DNA of 64,000 nucleotides from Streptomyces canus (GCF_030816965.1 NZ_JAUSYQ010000001.1:85396-149395), one strand, 5' to 3'; counted from the stretch's first letter, positions 34,154 through 42,806 are shown. Notes: generated from the sequence alone by a model not told the origin. Translations and numbers: made by a program.

Positions 34154-34603
34154 ATGGCTGACGCCAGCGATGTCCTTCTAGAGATCTGGCGCGATCAGCG
34201 GCAGGCGGCCGTGCAGTCGGAGAACCAGCGGGCGGCGCTTTCCAACATCGTCATCCTGGTTGTCGCTGCAGGACTGGGCCTCGTATCGCAAAGAGGCATA
34301 GACACGTCAACGCTGGTGATCTCAGTACCGATGACCTGTTTGGGCCTGTACGGCGTGCTGGCGTGCCTCAAGTTTCGGGAACGGTTCGAGTATCACAACA
34401 CTGTGGCTCGGCAGTTGAGAGACCAGTTGACTGCGCTGCATCCTGAGCTGAATGTCCAATCGGCCTGGCCAAACGCCTTCGCGAGGCATCTGCCCAGGTA
34501 CCAGAGGCTCTTCAAGATTCGCCTCTATGTCCTGTGGGCACTTCTGCATGCCTGGGTCGCCTTGGCGGGAGGCACCCTCTCTGTCTGCGCGATGGCGAAA
34601 TGA
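34154..34603 (+). CDS. Hypothetical membrane protein
   Basis: 149 residues. An amphipathic N-terminus (LLEIWRDQRQAAVQSENQRA) is followed by two helices (SNIVILVVAAGLGLVSQRG; LVISVPMTCLGLYGVLACL), a cytosolic-type helical loop and a last helix (LYVLWALLHAWVALAGG). The layout recalls small helical membrane proteins linked to effector systems, but no family is certain. Confidence 0.65.
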   Translation: MADASDVLLEIWRDQRQAAVQSENQRAALSNIVILVVAAGLGLVSQRGIDTSTLVISVPMTCLGLYGVLACLKFRERFEYHNTVARQLRDQLTALHPELNVQSAWPNAFARHLPRYQRLFKIRLYVLWALLHAWVALAGGTLSVCAMAK

Positions 34604-34669
34604 GAGGCTCATCAAGAGGAGGCACACACGGAGGTCGCGGGCGACGTCGGCCAGCTCGTCCGCAACTCC

Positions 34670-34915
34670 GGGTCAGGACCGCTCATCGAGGGCATCCCAC
34701 GACAGGATTTCCATCTGCACACACTGCCGCTCACGTCCCTGCCCTTTGCGCAGATCCGCGCCCACGGCCCGAACTCGCACTCTGTACGCTGCCACTTCGC
34801 CTTCGCGACCTGCTTGAACGCCGGGGGGGGGCGCAGGGAGCAGCGCTGCTCGTGGCCCTCCAGTCGCTCGGGCCCCGAGCTTCACGGCGGCCGCCGCGAT
34901 GATGACCACCGTCAG
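34670..34915 (-). pseudogene. Internal fragment of a second tap gene
   Basis: The nucleotide sequence matches tap positions 11142-11400 closely (for example ACCGCTCATCGAGGGC, CACTGCCGCTCACG, GCGCAGGGAGC). It lacks both ends and has indels. Confidence 0.75.
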
Positions 34916-35093
34916 TGAGGTGGTGCACTTGAACGACGACGTTGTCCCCTATCTGACCGTCGCCCAGGGTGGACGAGGCTGCGGCAACGAAGGTCTTGTG
35001 CGCGGTCCGGGCGAGACCTGCGCGCCGGTCGCGTTCGGCCCGGTCAGGGGCTCGTGCAGGGATCCCGTCGCCTGGCGCGTCACCACGCAAGAA

Positions 35094-35355
35094 GGCGGCT
35101 GCTCCCCGTACGCGCGCCGAATCCGGTAACACGATCGTCCTGCCCGTCCGCGACGCCCTGGCCGCGATCCCCGTCCAGGACGAGGACCGCACCGGGTACG
35201 AGCGCGCCACGTTCCGGCACTGGATCGACGCCGACCGCGACGGCTGCTCCACCCGGGCCGAGGTCCTCCTGGCCGAAGCCGTCACCGCCCCCGAGCAGAG
35301 CGCAGGCTGCCAGCTCACCGGCGGCAGCTGGTACTCGCCCTACGACGACAAGTGC
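35094..35355 (+). pseudogene. Truncated HNH/DUF1524-type nuclease fragment
   Basis: The frame contains LPVRDALAAIPVQDEDRTGY, ERATFRHWIDADRDGCSTRA and GGSWYSPYDDK, the front half of a secreted actinomycete HNH-type nuclease family (GmrSD C-terminal / DUF1524 group). The catalytic DxDHxxP part is missing. Confidence 0.6.
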
Positions 35356-35379
35356 TGCGGCAGCCGGAGAGGAAGCGGA

Positions 35380-35725
35380 GCAGTGACTTCCGCCTTTCCT
35401 GTCCGCATCTCCGTTTGCGCCATTCGTTGCGAATGTCGAAGATTTCCCTCTCTGTTTGCTCGTCTTCTGAGGCTTCCACCCAGGTGATGCCCATCTCGTC
35501 TAGGAGGCGTGGTGTGACCTCGTCCGGGGCGAACAAGTCGTCTGCCCTGAGTTGGTCCCGCTCCTTGAATCGTGGGTCATCGCTGATGTAGAAACCCCAC
35601 GCGTTTTCGACTTCAGGAGTGAGAAACAGGTAGGTGCCCGCTTATTCACCTTTGGTGATGCGGCCGACTTTTCCGTCTTCCGGTCATGTCGCGCGTTCCA
35701 CTAGCACCGTCCCCAGCTCCGCCAT
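35380..35725 (-). pseudogene. Small acidic gene with two in-frame stops
   Basis: MAELGTVLVERAT, TGA, PEDGKVGRITKGE, TAA, then AGTYLFLTPEVENAWGFYIS, DDPRFKERDQLRADDLFAPD and GITWVEASEDEQTEREIFDI continue in one frame of about 115 codons. The composition suggests an immunity-like protein that has acquired two nonsense codons. Confidence 0.5.
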
Positions 35726-35843
35726 GGCACGTGTTGACGTGGAAGTTGAAATAGCTGTGGTTTCTCTTCGCGTCCAGGTCAGATTCAACGACCGCAGTGA
35801 CAGCTGTATCGGCAGTGTGCCTTCGCTGCTCCGCGGTTGCTGA

Positions 35844-36293
35844 TCAGAGTGACGCCTCTGCCCGCACGGTGGCTCCGTCAGCCTCAGTTGCTGCAAGGGC
35901 TCGTTGGATCACCTCGTCTGGCATGTCCACCCAAACCCGTACGGAGGATTCGATGGTGCCGAACAATTGGTGCTCGCCCTGCCACGCTTCAGCATTTATC
36001 ACACGGTGCGCCAGACGGGAAAAGTGTTTCACATTCTCGTCCTGCGTCAGGGCAAGCTCCACGCCCATCAGGGGGTCACGCCGTCCAAGAAGGCGCCACC
36101 GCGAGGGTTTCTCATGTCTCTGGCGAGCGGCTTCGGAGATCCTTTCAAAAGTCTTCCTTGCCTGCTCGTCGGTCAGCGGTTCGTCGACGTAAAGGTCCAG
36201 GTAGACCCGAGCACCCACAGTCGCGAACTCGGTAGCCATCTTCGCGAGGAAGATCTCCATGTCGTGCGGAGTTGATGCCGAGATGTAGCGCAT
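35844..36293 (-). CDS. Hypothetical protein, candidate immunity for the RHS toxin
   Basis: 149 residues (MRYISASTPHDMEIFLAKMA...WVDMPDEVIQRALAATEADG). GAGGAG lies seven bases before the ATG. It follows the RHS toxin tail on the same strand, with only a perfect palindrome between, the standard position for a cognate immunity gene. No family recognised. Confidence 0.6.
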   Translation of the reverse strand: MRYISASTPHDMEIFLAKMATEFATVGARVYLDLYVDEPLTDEQARKTFERISEAARQRHEKPSRWRLLGRRDPLMGVELALTQDENVKHFSRLAHRVINAEAWQGEHQLFGTIESSVRVWVDMPDEVIQRALAATEADGATVRAEASL

Positions 36294-36310
36294 TGATCAG
36301 CTCCTCACTC

Positions 36311-36356
36311 ATTGGATGTGCCTCTACTGTTGATCAACAGTAGAGGCACATCCAAT
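36311..36356. terminator. 46-bp perfect palindrome, possible terminator
   Basis: ATTGGATGTGCCTCTACTGT meets its complement at a central TGATCA with no spacer and no mismatch. It lies between the toxin-tail stop and the ribosome-binding site of the next gene. Confidence 0.6.
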
Positions 36357-36379
36357 CATGATCGGTATCCGAGGTCGGC

Positions 36380-37410
36380 CTAAGCGGGCGGGCAGACCTT
36401 CCTCGGGTAGCACGGATAGCGCCACCTTTGTACAGGGGTGGTGTAGATCGGCGGCCCCCAACGCCCTACGCCCCGCATGAACCTACTCCCCCATCTGGCC
36501 GTCCACCGCAATGCATTGCGGGCACGAAAATGCTTCTTCCCATAGTTCATGTGCCAGCCGCTGTGCCTGTCCCACTCGAATCGCATCTTGTGGTTGAAGA
36601 GGTGGAGGCCAGGGCGGCCGTCACGCATGACAAGGTGTTTGTTTCCTCTGTTGAAGAAGAGGCACTTCGTGTGCGTGCAGCCGAACGAGTGTTTTACTCG
36701 CTTCCACCAGCCCCACTTTCCGTCCAGATCGTAGCAATTGATTGGATCGGCGGTGCAGTAATCATAGGCGTTGGCATTGCCGCCTGGCACCGGGACCACT
36801 GAAAGGAAGCGTCCGGTCTCGGGGGTGTACAGACGCACTCCCATGAGGGTGGCGCTGATGACAGTTTCGCTGGAGCGCTGTTTGCCACCGAGCCAGCCGT
36901 AGCGAGTGGTGCTGCTGCTCTCGGGGTTACCGTACTCGTCGTATGCGAGTGCGCTCGTTGCCTCGGAGCTGTCGAGCGGCAACTGCATGATGACGCTGCC
37001 ATGAATGTCCGTCAACTCCAGGACAACATCTCGATGTCCTTCCACACACCCGCCTGCTTCACCCGGACCGGACCCGCGTACGCCGCCGTCTCCAGCTCCC
37101 CACTGGGCAACGCGTACGTCGTCGAGTCGGCCGCCCGCTCCGACAGCACCTCGATCTTCCGGCCCTGCAACCGGGCCATCAGCACCGCCGACGCCTCATC
37201 CTGCGCCTCCGCCGGACCCGGTGCCTCGGTGGTCGACTGCGCCGTGACATCGGTGGTCGGCGTGGCGAACGCGATGCCGGTGTCTTGGGACACCAGCGCC
37301 GCCTCGGTCGCGAACAGCATCACGACGCCGATGGCTATCTGCCGTAGCCGTCGCGCCTGGCGCACCCGGCCTCTACTTGGTCTGCCATGGGCCACAGGTT
37401 TGTGACGCAC
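36380..37410 (-). pseudogene. RHS polymorphic toxin with its core deleted
   Basis: Two frames meet near 37020-37045. The upstream frame (37012-37410) gives a basic signal region (ARRLRQIAIGVVMLFATEAA) and the typical RHS opening (AVLMARLQGRKIEVLSERAA...YAGPVRVKQAGVWKDI). The downstream frame (36380-37045) gives the RHS end (YDEYGNPESSSTTRYGWLGG, YTPETGRFLSV, CTADPINCYDLDG) and a toxin tail of about 110 residues with FEWDRHSGWHMNYGKKH. The long YD-repeat shell between them is missing and the frames differ, so no secreted toxin can be made as is. Confidence 0.75.
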
Positions 37411-37795
37411 GATCAGCTCCCTCCCCTACGCTCCGCAACACGGAGCCAACAGAAACGAGCTGATCTTCACCAACGACTCAAATATCACCCACTGAAAGAG
37501 CGCCAGATATTCAAATCTAGCCATGCGAGTCACCAGAAAAGCTGAAGAGCTGCTCGCGACAGTGGCCTCCGGTCGTCCCGATTAGCCGCCTTCATACACT
37601 TCGAGCCGAAGGCGTTGGGCAGTTCAGCCTGCGACCGCACCATCTGTACGGTTTTAAGATCTTTCTAAGAACTGAAAGAAGAAGTGGAGCAACCGGTAAG
37701 AAAAAGACAAGATCGCCGCAGTCTGGCCGCGTGCACCCTGCGCGACTGCACGAGGGAAGGCGCGGCACGGCGGCCGAGACGTGGCACAACCCGAC

Positions 37796-37883
37796 GGGAC
37801 CATCCCCGCGGTGCGGGGAGCAGCCTGCGTAGTAGGTCCGGCAGCGGCGGACGGTGGGACCATCCCCGCGCGCGGGGGTGCTC
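37796..37883 (-). CRISPR. Two-repeat, one-spacer CRISPR remnant, type I-E-like
   Basis: Repeats at 37796-37823 and 37856-37883 (28 bp each) share GGGACCATCCCCGCG and end in GGGGAGCAG or GGGGGTGCTC, close to the actinomycete I-E consensus. The spacer is exactly 32 bp (37824-37855), giving the classic 60-bp unit. By convention the transcript would read on the minus strand. No cas gene lies in the window. The flanks hold no further repeats. Confidence 0.75.
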
Positions 37884-37951
37884 CCACCATGGTCACTGAG
37901 CCCCAGCCCGACCAAGCTGCTCCCCGGACGCGCGCGGATGGCTACCTGCCG

Positions 37952-40480
37952 TCACGCAGCCCAGCGATGCGACCGGCTGGCCGCCAGCCGCGCCCGTAGC
38001 ACCTTCAGTTGCCCGAGCTGGGTGCACAGCAGGTAGTCCGCAGTACGGCGGCGGGCGCCGGCTGCGGCGGCCTCCGCAGCCCGAAGGTCTCGGGGCCGCT
38101 GGCGCAGTGCCGCCTCGTACGCGGCGTCGGCCTCCGCGTCGGCGTCCTCGCTCGCCATCAGCCGCCGTACGGCGGCCATCCGGCGCTCGTCGCGCACCTG
38201 TTCGGCGACCTCGGGCGCCGCGTACGCCGTCCAGGCGGCATCGCCGCCGCGGCGCCGGCAGACCTCGTCGATCAGGGCCCGGGTGTCGGCCTCGCAGCGG
38301 GCGGTGAGCTCGGATACCTGCTGCGGATCGTCCAGATCAGCCCGTACCGCGATCACTAGGTCGACGGCCTCCTCCACGAGTAGGTTGGTACGCCGGGAGT
38401 ATGAGCACGCCGGACACAGGCCCGCCGCCTCTAGCAACCCGCAGTCTGCGCAAGGCGCTGACTGCCTTGCTCGCTCCTGCTCCTGCTCCCGTTCCCGGCG
38501 CCGTGCCACAGCGACCTGCCGCTCCTGCGCTGCGGCGGCCGCACGGGCATGCCGGACCTGGGCGCGTTCGGCCTCCACCACGGTGTGGGTGCGCAGCCGC
38601 CGCTCGTAGGCGGCCCGGAGCTCGGCGGTACCCACGCCCGCCAGGTCCGCCGCAGTCTCCATGCGGATCCTGGCCCGCACCGCGCGCCGGTCCGCGATCA
38701 CCGAGGCGCAGGAGGGGCAGTCCTCCCGTGTGTCCAGGCGGATCCCGTCGTCGCACCGCACGTCCGCACAGACCGGTCGCTGCACCATGCCCCGCCGGAT
38801 CAGCCACCCGAACGCACTGCCTACCAAGGCCTCGCCCCCGGTCTCCTCCAGCCGGTCGGTGAGCCGATCGGCCAGCAGACGCGCTGCCGTCTCCGGCTGC
38901 TCCAGCATGCCCGCCAGCCGCCTCACCTCCGCCTTCGCAGCCGCCGCGACCTGGTCCTGCTGCCATCCGGACAACCGCTCCCACAACCCGGAGGCCGGCC
39001 CCAGAGCCACCCGCAGACCAAGATCAGCCGGAAGGTCCGCCCTCCGCTGCTGCTGCGCCTTCTCCCATCCCACGGCCTGCGGCCGGCCACCGGCCACAGC
39101 CCCGGCAGCACGCTGCCCACAACGCTCATCGGCTGGGAACTCATTCGGCTTTTCCCCGCGTAGCGGGCCGTCCTCAGCCGCTGGCGGCGCCGACTCGGCA
39201 ACGGTGGCCTCGCCTTCGGCGGCATGGTCCTCGCGCACGCACACGCGCTCCGGCCGACGGCCTTCACCCCCACGGCCTTCGCCGGAAAAACCACAAGGAA
39301 GCTGGAGAGGAACGACGGGAGTAACCACAGGAGCGTGGACTGCGTGGAGCTTTGCACCATCGGGACGCTCCTGGTTCCCCGCCTCCCCGGTGGTCTCAGT
39401 ACCGCAGATCTCAGTCGTACCAAGGGCACCGGCCACAGCAGCGGGAGCATGATCTCCGCACGCACCATCAGGACGCGCCAAAAGCACGGGATCAGGCCCC
39501 CGAACAGCCTCCACAAAGGCCAGAGTGCTGCCGTACGCACGAGCGACCGGCAGCAGCATGACCTTGCCCCGGCCTTTCATCCGCGTCGCCGTCGCCTTGC
39601 GCTGCCGCGCCACGACACCCGCCTCCGCCAGCCTGGCCAGGACCTTCCGCGCCCCGGACGGTGAACAGCCCAGCAGCCGCGCCAGCGTCGCCGCCCCACG
39701 CCCCTCCTTCTTCCTGACCGAGCCGCCGCACAGCTGAAGCCAGCCGGACGCCCGCGTGTTCAGCACCATCAGCAGCAGCCCGAGCCGGTCGGTCGCCGCG
39801 CCCTTGCCCGTACGGCCGGCCAGCAGCCCCGGCGGCGTCGGCTCCTTGCCCACCGGCATCCAGCCGGGCCCGAACAGCGCCTCGATGAGACGCAGCAGCG
39901 TTGCTAGTTCCGCCTTCGTCAGTGCGAGCGGGTGCCCTGCTCCCCCGCCGCGGTGAGCGTTCCACAGCGGCATCACCAGACAGTCCAGCCCCGTCGGGTG
40001 CCCCTTCGCATCCGTGACCACCCTCGTGCGCAGTGCGCCCGAACCACGCAGTACAGGCAGCACCTTGTGGTGGACCGTCGACTCCTTCACGCCCATCCAC
40101 CGACCGAGCTCCGCACCCCAGATGGAGGTCAGGAGGTCGTTTCTCTCGCCTTTGGGCGCCCGCGACTTCGCGTAGAGCACCACTGCCGCCAGCTTCGGCG
40201 CATCCTTCAGCCCGGTGATCGACGGGTCCGCCAACAGCGCCTGGACGGCGGCGAGCAGCCGCATCCGCATCCTCCGGCCCAGGCGCAGCGGCTCGTCCGG
40301 GACTTTGTCACCCGCCTGCCCCGAAGTCGGCAGAGACCGCAGCGCGTTCCGCTGCCCGGGGAGCCTCGGGGCCTCGTCGACGGAGCTGTCGAAGAGCGCA
40401 CCGAGAGGGTGCTCCAGCGCGGCGGCCGACGCCGCCACGGCGCTCACCGAGGCACCCCGGCGACGGCCGCCCGCGAGCAC
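37952..40480 (-). CDS. Large plasmid protein with winged-helix and zinc-binding segments
   Basis: 842 residues (the start may be GTG 40480 or GTG 40447). A first winged-helix-like segment lies at about 115-165 (LGRWMGVKESTVHHKVLPVL) and a second at about 270-305 (LARLLGCSPSGARKVLARLA). A disordered Pro/Gly stretch (about 340-480) is followed by two Cys pairs (CADVRCDDG...CPSC; CADCG...CPAC) and a long coiled, Arg/Ala-rich end. This kind of protein is common on Streptomyces linear plasmids; a role in replication or its control is inference. A fragment is duplicated at 33780-34047. Confidence 0.7.
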   Translation of the reverse strand: MLAGGRRRGASVSAVAASAAALEHPLGALFDSSVDEAPRLPGQRNALRSLPTSGQAGDKVPDEPLRLGRRMRMRLLAAVQALLADPSITGLKDAPKLAAVVLYAKSRAPKGERNDLLTSIWGAELGRWMGVKESTVHHKVLPVLRGSGALRTRVVTDAKGHPTGLDCLVMPLWNAHRGGGAGHPLALTKAELATLLRLIEALFGPGWMPVGKEPTPPGLLAGRTGKGAATDRLGLLLMVLNTRASGWLQLCGGSVRKKEGRGAATLARLLGCSPSGARKVLARLAEAGVVARQRKATATRMKGRGKVMLLPVARAYGSTLAFVEAVRGPDPVLLARPDGACGDHAPAAVAGALGTTEICGTETTGEAGNQERPDGAKLHAVHAPVVTPVVPLQLPCGFSGEGRGGEGRRPERVCVREDHAAEGEATVAESAPPAAEDGPLRGEKPNEFPADERCGQRAAGAVAGGRPQAVGWEKAQQQRRADLPADLGLRVALGPASGLWERLSGWQQDQVAAAAKAEVRRLAGMLEQPETAARLLADRLTDRLEETGGEALVGSAFGWLIRRGMVQRPVCADVRCDDGIRLDTREDCPSCASVIADRRAVRARIRMETAADLAGVGTAELRAAYERRLRTHTVVEAERAQVRHARAAAAAQERQVAVARRREREQEQERARQSAPCADCGLLEAAGLCPACSYSRRTNLLVEEAVDLVIAVRADLDDPQQVSELTARCEADTRALIDEVCRRRGGDAAWTAYAAPEVAEQVRDERRMAAVRRLMASEDADAEADAAYEAALRQRPRDLRAAEAAAAGARRRTADYLLCTQLGQLKVLRARLAASRSHRWAA

Positions 40481-40569
40481 CGGCTGGCAGGAGCAGGCCG
40501 CCCGCCTCCCCGTTTTAGACAGGGATCGTCCGGACTGATCGGGCTGTGAAATCCGTCAACACGTGGCGC

Positions 40570-40855
40570 CACAGAAGGGCAAACAGGAGTAAAACGGGTG
40601 TATGTGGGCTGGCGAAAGGCCGAGCGGTCATGCAGAATGACACCGCTCCCTTCTTTCAGAAGTGGGCACAACGAAGCCCCTACCGGGTGCTTCGGGTTCT
40701 GGTGAGAACCAAGATCGACCGCTTGACCGGCTGCGAACCGGTCCAGCAATCCTTCGGAGGGCCTGCTAAGCCCTCCGGTGGCAGATGGGGCGTCAGCCGA
40801 GGTGACTGCTAATCACCTAGTAACTGGGCCCCGGGCGGCGCTGCCGCCCCTCGAC
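40570..40855 (+). ncRNA. Candidate structured RNA with three matching-loop hairpins
   Basis: Stem-loops with different stems but 7-base loops of one type: GACCGG-CTGCGAA-CCGGTC (40725-40743), CGGAGGGC-CTGCTAA-GCCCTCCG (40755-40777) and AGGTGA-CTGCTAA-TCACCT (40800-40818). Earlier hairpins (about 40622-40648 and 40695-40710) and a terminal GGGCGGC-GCT-GCCGCCC (about 40834-40850) add to the structure. It lies upstream of the 842-residue gene; it could be a plus-strand RNA or that gene's 5' leader. Confidence 0.45.
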
Positions 40856-41211
40856 TAGCTCATGCCGCTCCCCTCAACCGAGGGGCAGACGGCTGAGCGC
40901 AGCACAAACGCCCCGCCGAAGGGCCAGCTCACGCTCACGCGCTGCTGGCACCACGGCGGGGTGCTGTGTGACTGAGGCAGGGTACGGGTACCCTGATGCA
41001 TGTCGATCACCTGGGATTCGCTCTGTACGGGTGGTCGGCAGGCCTCCGGACTCCTCTCACAAAGTCCGCGGGCCCGCCCCCTCGACTTGCTGAAGGTCGT
41101 GGGGGCCACTTTCTTTTGATCAAGCTCGGAGACACGATACTCCCCCGCCCCTCCGATACGGACACCAGGAGTTGACGTGTCGCAGCCAGACGATCGCTGA
41201 CGACTTGTCAT
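40855..41211 (-). CDS. Possible small protein
   Basis: 118 residues. GGGAGG lies eight bases before the ATG, a strong ribosome-binding site. The sequence (MTSRQRSSGCDTSTPGVRIG...SELDQKKVAPTTFSKSRGRA) matches no known family. It is Cys/Ser/Arg-rich and may be partly spurious. Confidence 0.35.
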   Translation of the reverse strand: MTSRQRSSGCDTSTPGVRIGGAGEYRVSELDQKKVAPTTFSKSRGRARGLCERSPEACRPPVQSESQVIDMHQGTRTLPQSHSTPPWCQQRVSVSWPFGGAFVLRSAVCPSVEGSGMS

Positions 41212-41557
41212 GGCATGAACCTCCCTGCTGAATTCGAAGCTCATGAGGACTAACAGCACTGATCACGCGGCACGTGCCCATGATCCGGCCAGGAATCGGC
41301 CCTAATCCAAGGGGCTTTGCACAACACGACCGCGAATCCCATCGGACGGGAACCTTGCAGCCTTGGCCTCCCGTCAGGCGGGATGAGCGCGGAGCGTCAA
41401 CCTGCGGTGGGAAGCACGTAAGGCAGTCAGGGCAGCCTTCACAGGCATGGTGCACCCAGTCGGTCTCGGTTCCCGAGATGCCGTGCTCTGCAAGGACGGC
41501 CTTGACTCTCCACTGCGGTAGCTGCGGGAACCGAATGTCCAAATCGATTCCCTCCAT
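41120..41557 (-). CDS. Doubtful hypothetical protein
   Basis: The frame MEGIDLDIRFPQLPQWRVKA, then HHACEGCPDCLTCFPPQVDA is protein-like for the first half with four cysteines, and then degenerates. No ribosome-binding site. It overlaps the start of the preceding entry. Confidence 0.25.
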   Translation of the reverse strand: MEGIDLDIRFPQLPQWRVKAVLAEHGISGTETDWVHHACEGCPDCLTCFPPQVDAPRSSRLTGGQGCKVPVRWDSRSCCAKPLGLGPIPGRIMGTCRVISAVSPHELRIQQGGSCHDKSSAIVWLRHVNSWCPYRRGGGVSCLRA

Positions 41558-41737
41558 GGCGTGGAGACTGGGCATGTCGAGCCCGGTGGAAGAGCGGTTG
41601 GTGCGTGTGGTGCCAGGGAGAGTCAGCGGCCCGGCTTCTGAGCGCAGGCCCGTGCCCGCCACGGGCGCGCTCTCGGCCTGGAAGCCGCGGCTGGACCTGG
41701 TGGCGCAGGTGTTCCAGCAGCTGCCCGCCTTCCGGCC

Positions 41738-42008
41738 GTGACAGGCCGCCGAAGCAAGAAGCCGCTGTTCGAGCCGGGTCTGATCCCGCCTCCCGGCGCG
41801 CTGGCGCGACAGCCAGCATTTCGACCGCTGGCAGGACCGCCCCTGCGCGCTTTGCGACCAGCCCACGCCCATGCGCTCCCACTACGGCGAGCCCGTGCAC
41901 AAGGCGCGCGCTGAGGACTGGATCGCCGCGAACCCCACCGAGGGCCGCCTCGGCAGATTCGCCTCCGACGTCCAGCTCAAGCGCCGGCGCGACGACGACC
42001 ACGCCTGA
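41738..42008 (+). pseudogene. Small zinc-finger-like plasmid gene, frameshifted
   Basis: The GTG start overlaps an upstream stop as GTGA (VTGRRSKKPLFEPGLIPPPG...ARQPAF). After about 41820 the adjacent frame continues DRWQDRPCALCDQPTPMRSH, then AEDWIAANPTE and ASDVQLKRRRDDDHA. A one-base change splits an otherwise coherent protein of about 90 residues. Confidence 0.5.
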
Positions 42009-42029
42009 ATTCCTCCCCCGGAAGCTCCC

Positions 42030-42350
42030 TTGAACAGCACCCAACGCGACGTCGACCACGCCCTCGCCTACGCCGAGCCGCCCGCCTCCCCGCTCTGGCA
42101 CCGCCACGGCGCGAAGGCCCGGCCGCTCACCGACGCCCAGAAGCGACGCAACCGCGAGCTCCTGGATATCGCCAGCGCAGTACCCGACCCCGCTCCCCTC
42201 GTCCCACCAAGCCCCTGGCGGAGGCCATCTGATGGACACCAAGCCCGTCACCATCGACGGCTACCTCGACACCGTCCCCACGCCCGGCGACGCTCCCGGC
42301 ACCGCACGGTTCCAGCTGATCGTCTCCCCCACCGACGACGTCGTGGATGA
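42030..42350 (+). CDS. Small plasmid protein
   Basis: Starts at TTG with GGAAG upstream: MNSTQRDVDHALAYAEPPAS, PLWHRHGAKARPLTDAQKRR, NRELLDIASAVPDPAPL. The final third is Arg/His-rich and overlaps the next gene, so the true end is probably near 42236. It lies in line with 41738-42008 and 42232 as a small operon. Function unknown. Confidence 0.4.
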   Translation: MNSTQRDVDHALAYAEPPASPLWHRHGAKARPLTDAQKRRNRELLDIASAVPDPAPLVPPSPWRRPSDGHQARHHRRLPRHRPHARRRSRHRTVPADRLPHRRRRG

Positions 42351-42393
42351 CGTGACCTGGTCCTGCACCACCAACAAACGACCGCATGCGGGT
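42232..42393 (+). pseudogene. Truncated small OB-like gene
   Basis: MDTKPVTIDGYLDTVPTPGD, APGTARFQLIVSPTDDVVDD, VTWSCTTN reads like the beginning of a strand-rich small protein. After WSCTTN it abruptly joins a different coding sequence in another frame (the 42386 gene). Confidence 0.4.
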
Positions 42394-42613
42394 CGAGGCA
42401 GAGCGCTGGTTCGAGTTTCTGCAGGAGCGGTTCGAGGAGGTGGAACGGCGACCGAAGCATCAGCGGATGTTGGGCGAGGCCTACGGCCGGCTGACCGTGC
42501 ACCTCGACCACGGAGGAATCGGGCAGGCGTTGAAGCAGCTCGATTGGATGAGGGCGGAGACGCAGTTCTTCGCGAGCCATCCGGACTTCCCCGTCGGCCC
42601 AGCCGATGGTTAG
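42386..42613 (+). CDS. Hypothetical protein, possibly 5'-truncated
   Basis: 75 residues, helical (MRVEAERWFEFLQERFEEVE...LDHGGIGQALKQLDWMRAET). It has a natural-looking C-terminus. It starts exactly at a junction with the truncated upstream gene, so the original start may be lost. Confidence 0.45.
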   Translation: MRVEAERWFEFLQERFEEVERRPKHQRMLGEAYGRLTVHLDHGGIGQALKQLDWMRAETQFFASHPDFPVGPADG

Positions 42614-42645
42614 GGAGGACGGCAAGGCGGCGGAGCCGTGCATGG

Positions 42646-42801
42646 TCACCAGCGGCGCAGGCGGCTGAACACGGCCTGCGCGGCAGCGGCAGCGGTGTGG
42701 GCTGCTTGGACGGCCCGCCCTTGTGCCCGGGCTCGGGTGAGGGCAGCCGCGCCCGTGGTCGTGGGGACCTCGTCCAGTGGGTCATCGATACGGTCAAGCA
42801 C
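42646..42801 (-). CDS. Very small hypothetical protein
   Basis: 51 residues from GTG: MLDRIDDPLDEVPTTTGAAA, then an Ala-rich helix ending FSRLRRW. It lies six bases after the stop of a 24-residue frame (42807-42881) on the same strand. Confidence 0.35.
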   Translation of the reverse strand: MLDRIDDPLDEVPTTTGAAALTRARAQGRAVQAAHTAAAAAQAVFSRLRRW

Positions 42802-42806
42802 GTCGG

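Noticed and set aside
35380..35725. TGA and TAA readthrough or recoding
   Set aside because: No selenocysteine-type element is visible and the surrounding region is full of decayed genes; nonsense mutation is simpler.
37736..37795. A third CRISPR repeat upstream
   Set aside because: The 60-bp spaced position holds no recognisable repeat sequence.
40615..40812. Open frame MQNDTAPFFQKWAQRSPYRV across the structured RNA region
   Set aside because: It coincides with all the hairpins, has no ribosome-binding site and its composition is driven by the repeats.
40725..40818. Possible tRNA or tRNA-like genes
   Set aside because: Loops are seven bases and stems fold locally, but no cloverleaf, T-loop TTCRA or acceptor pairing could be assembled.
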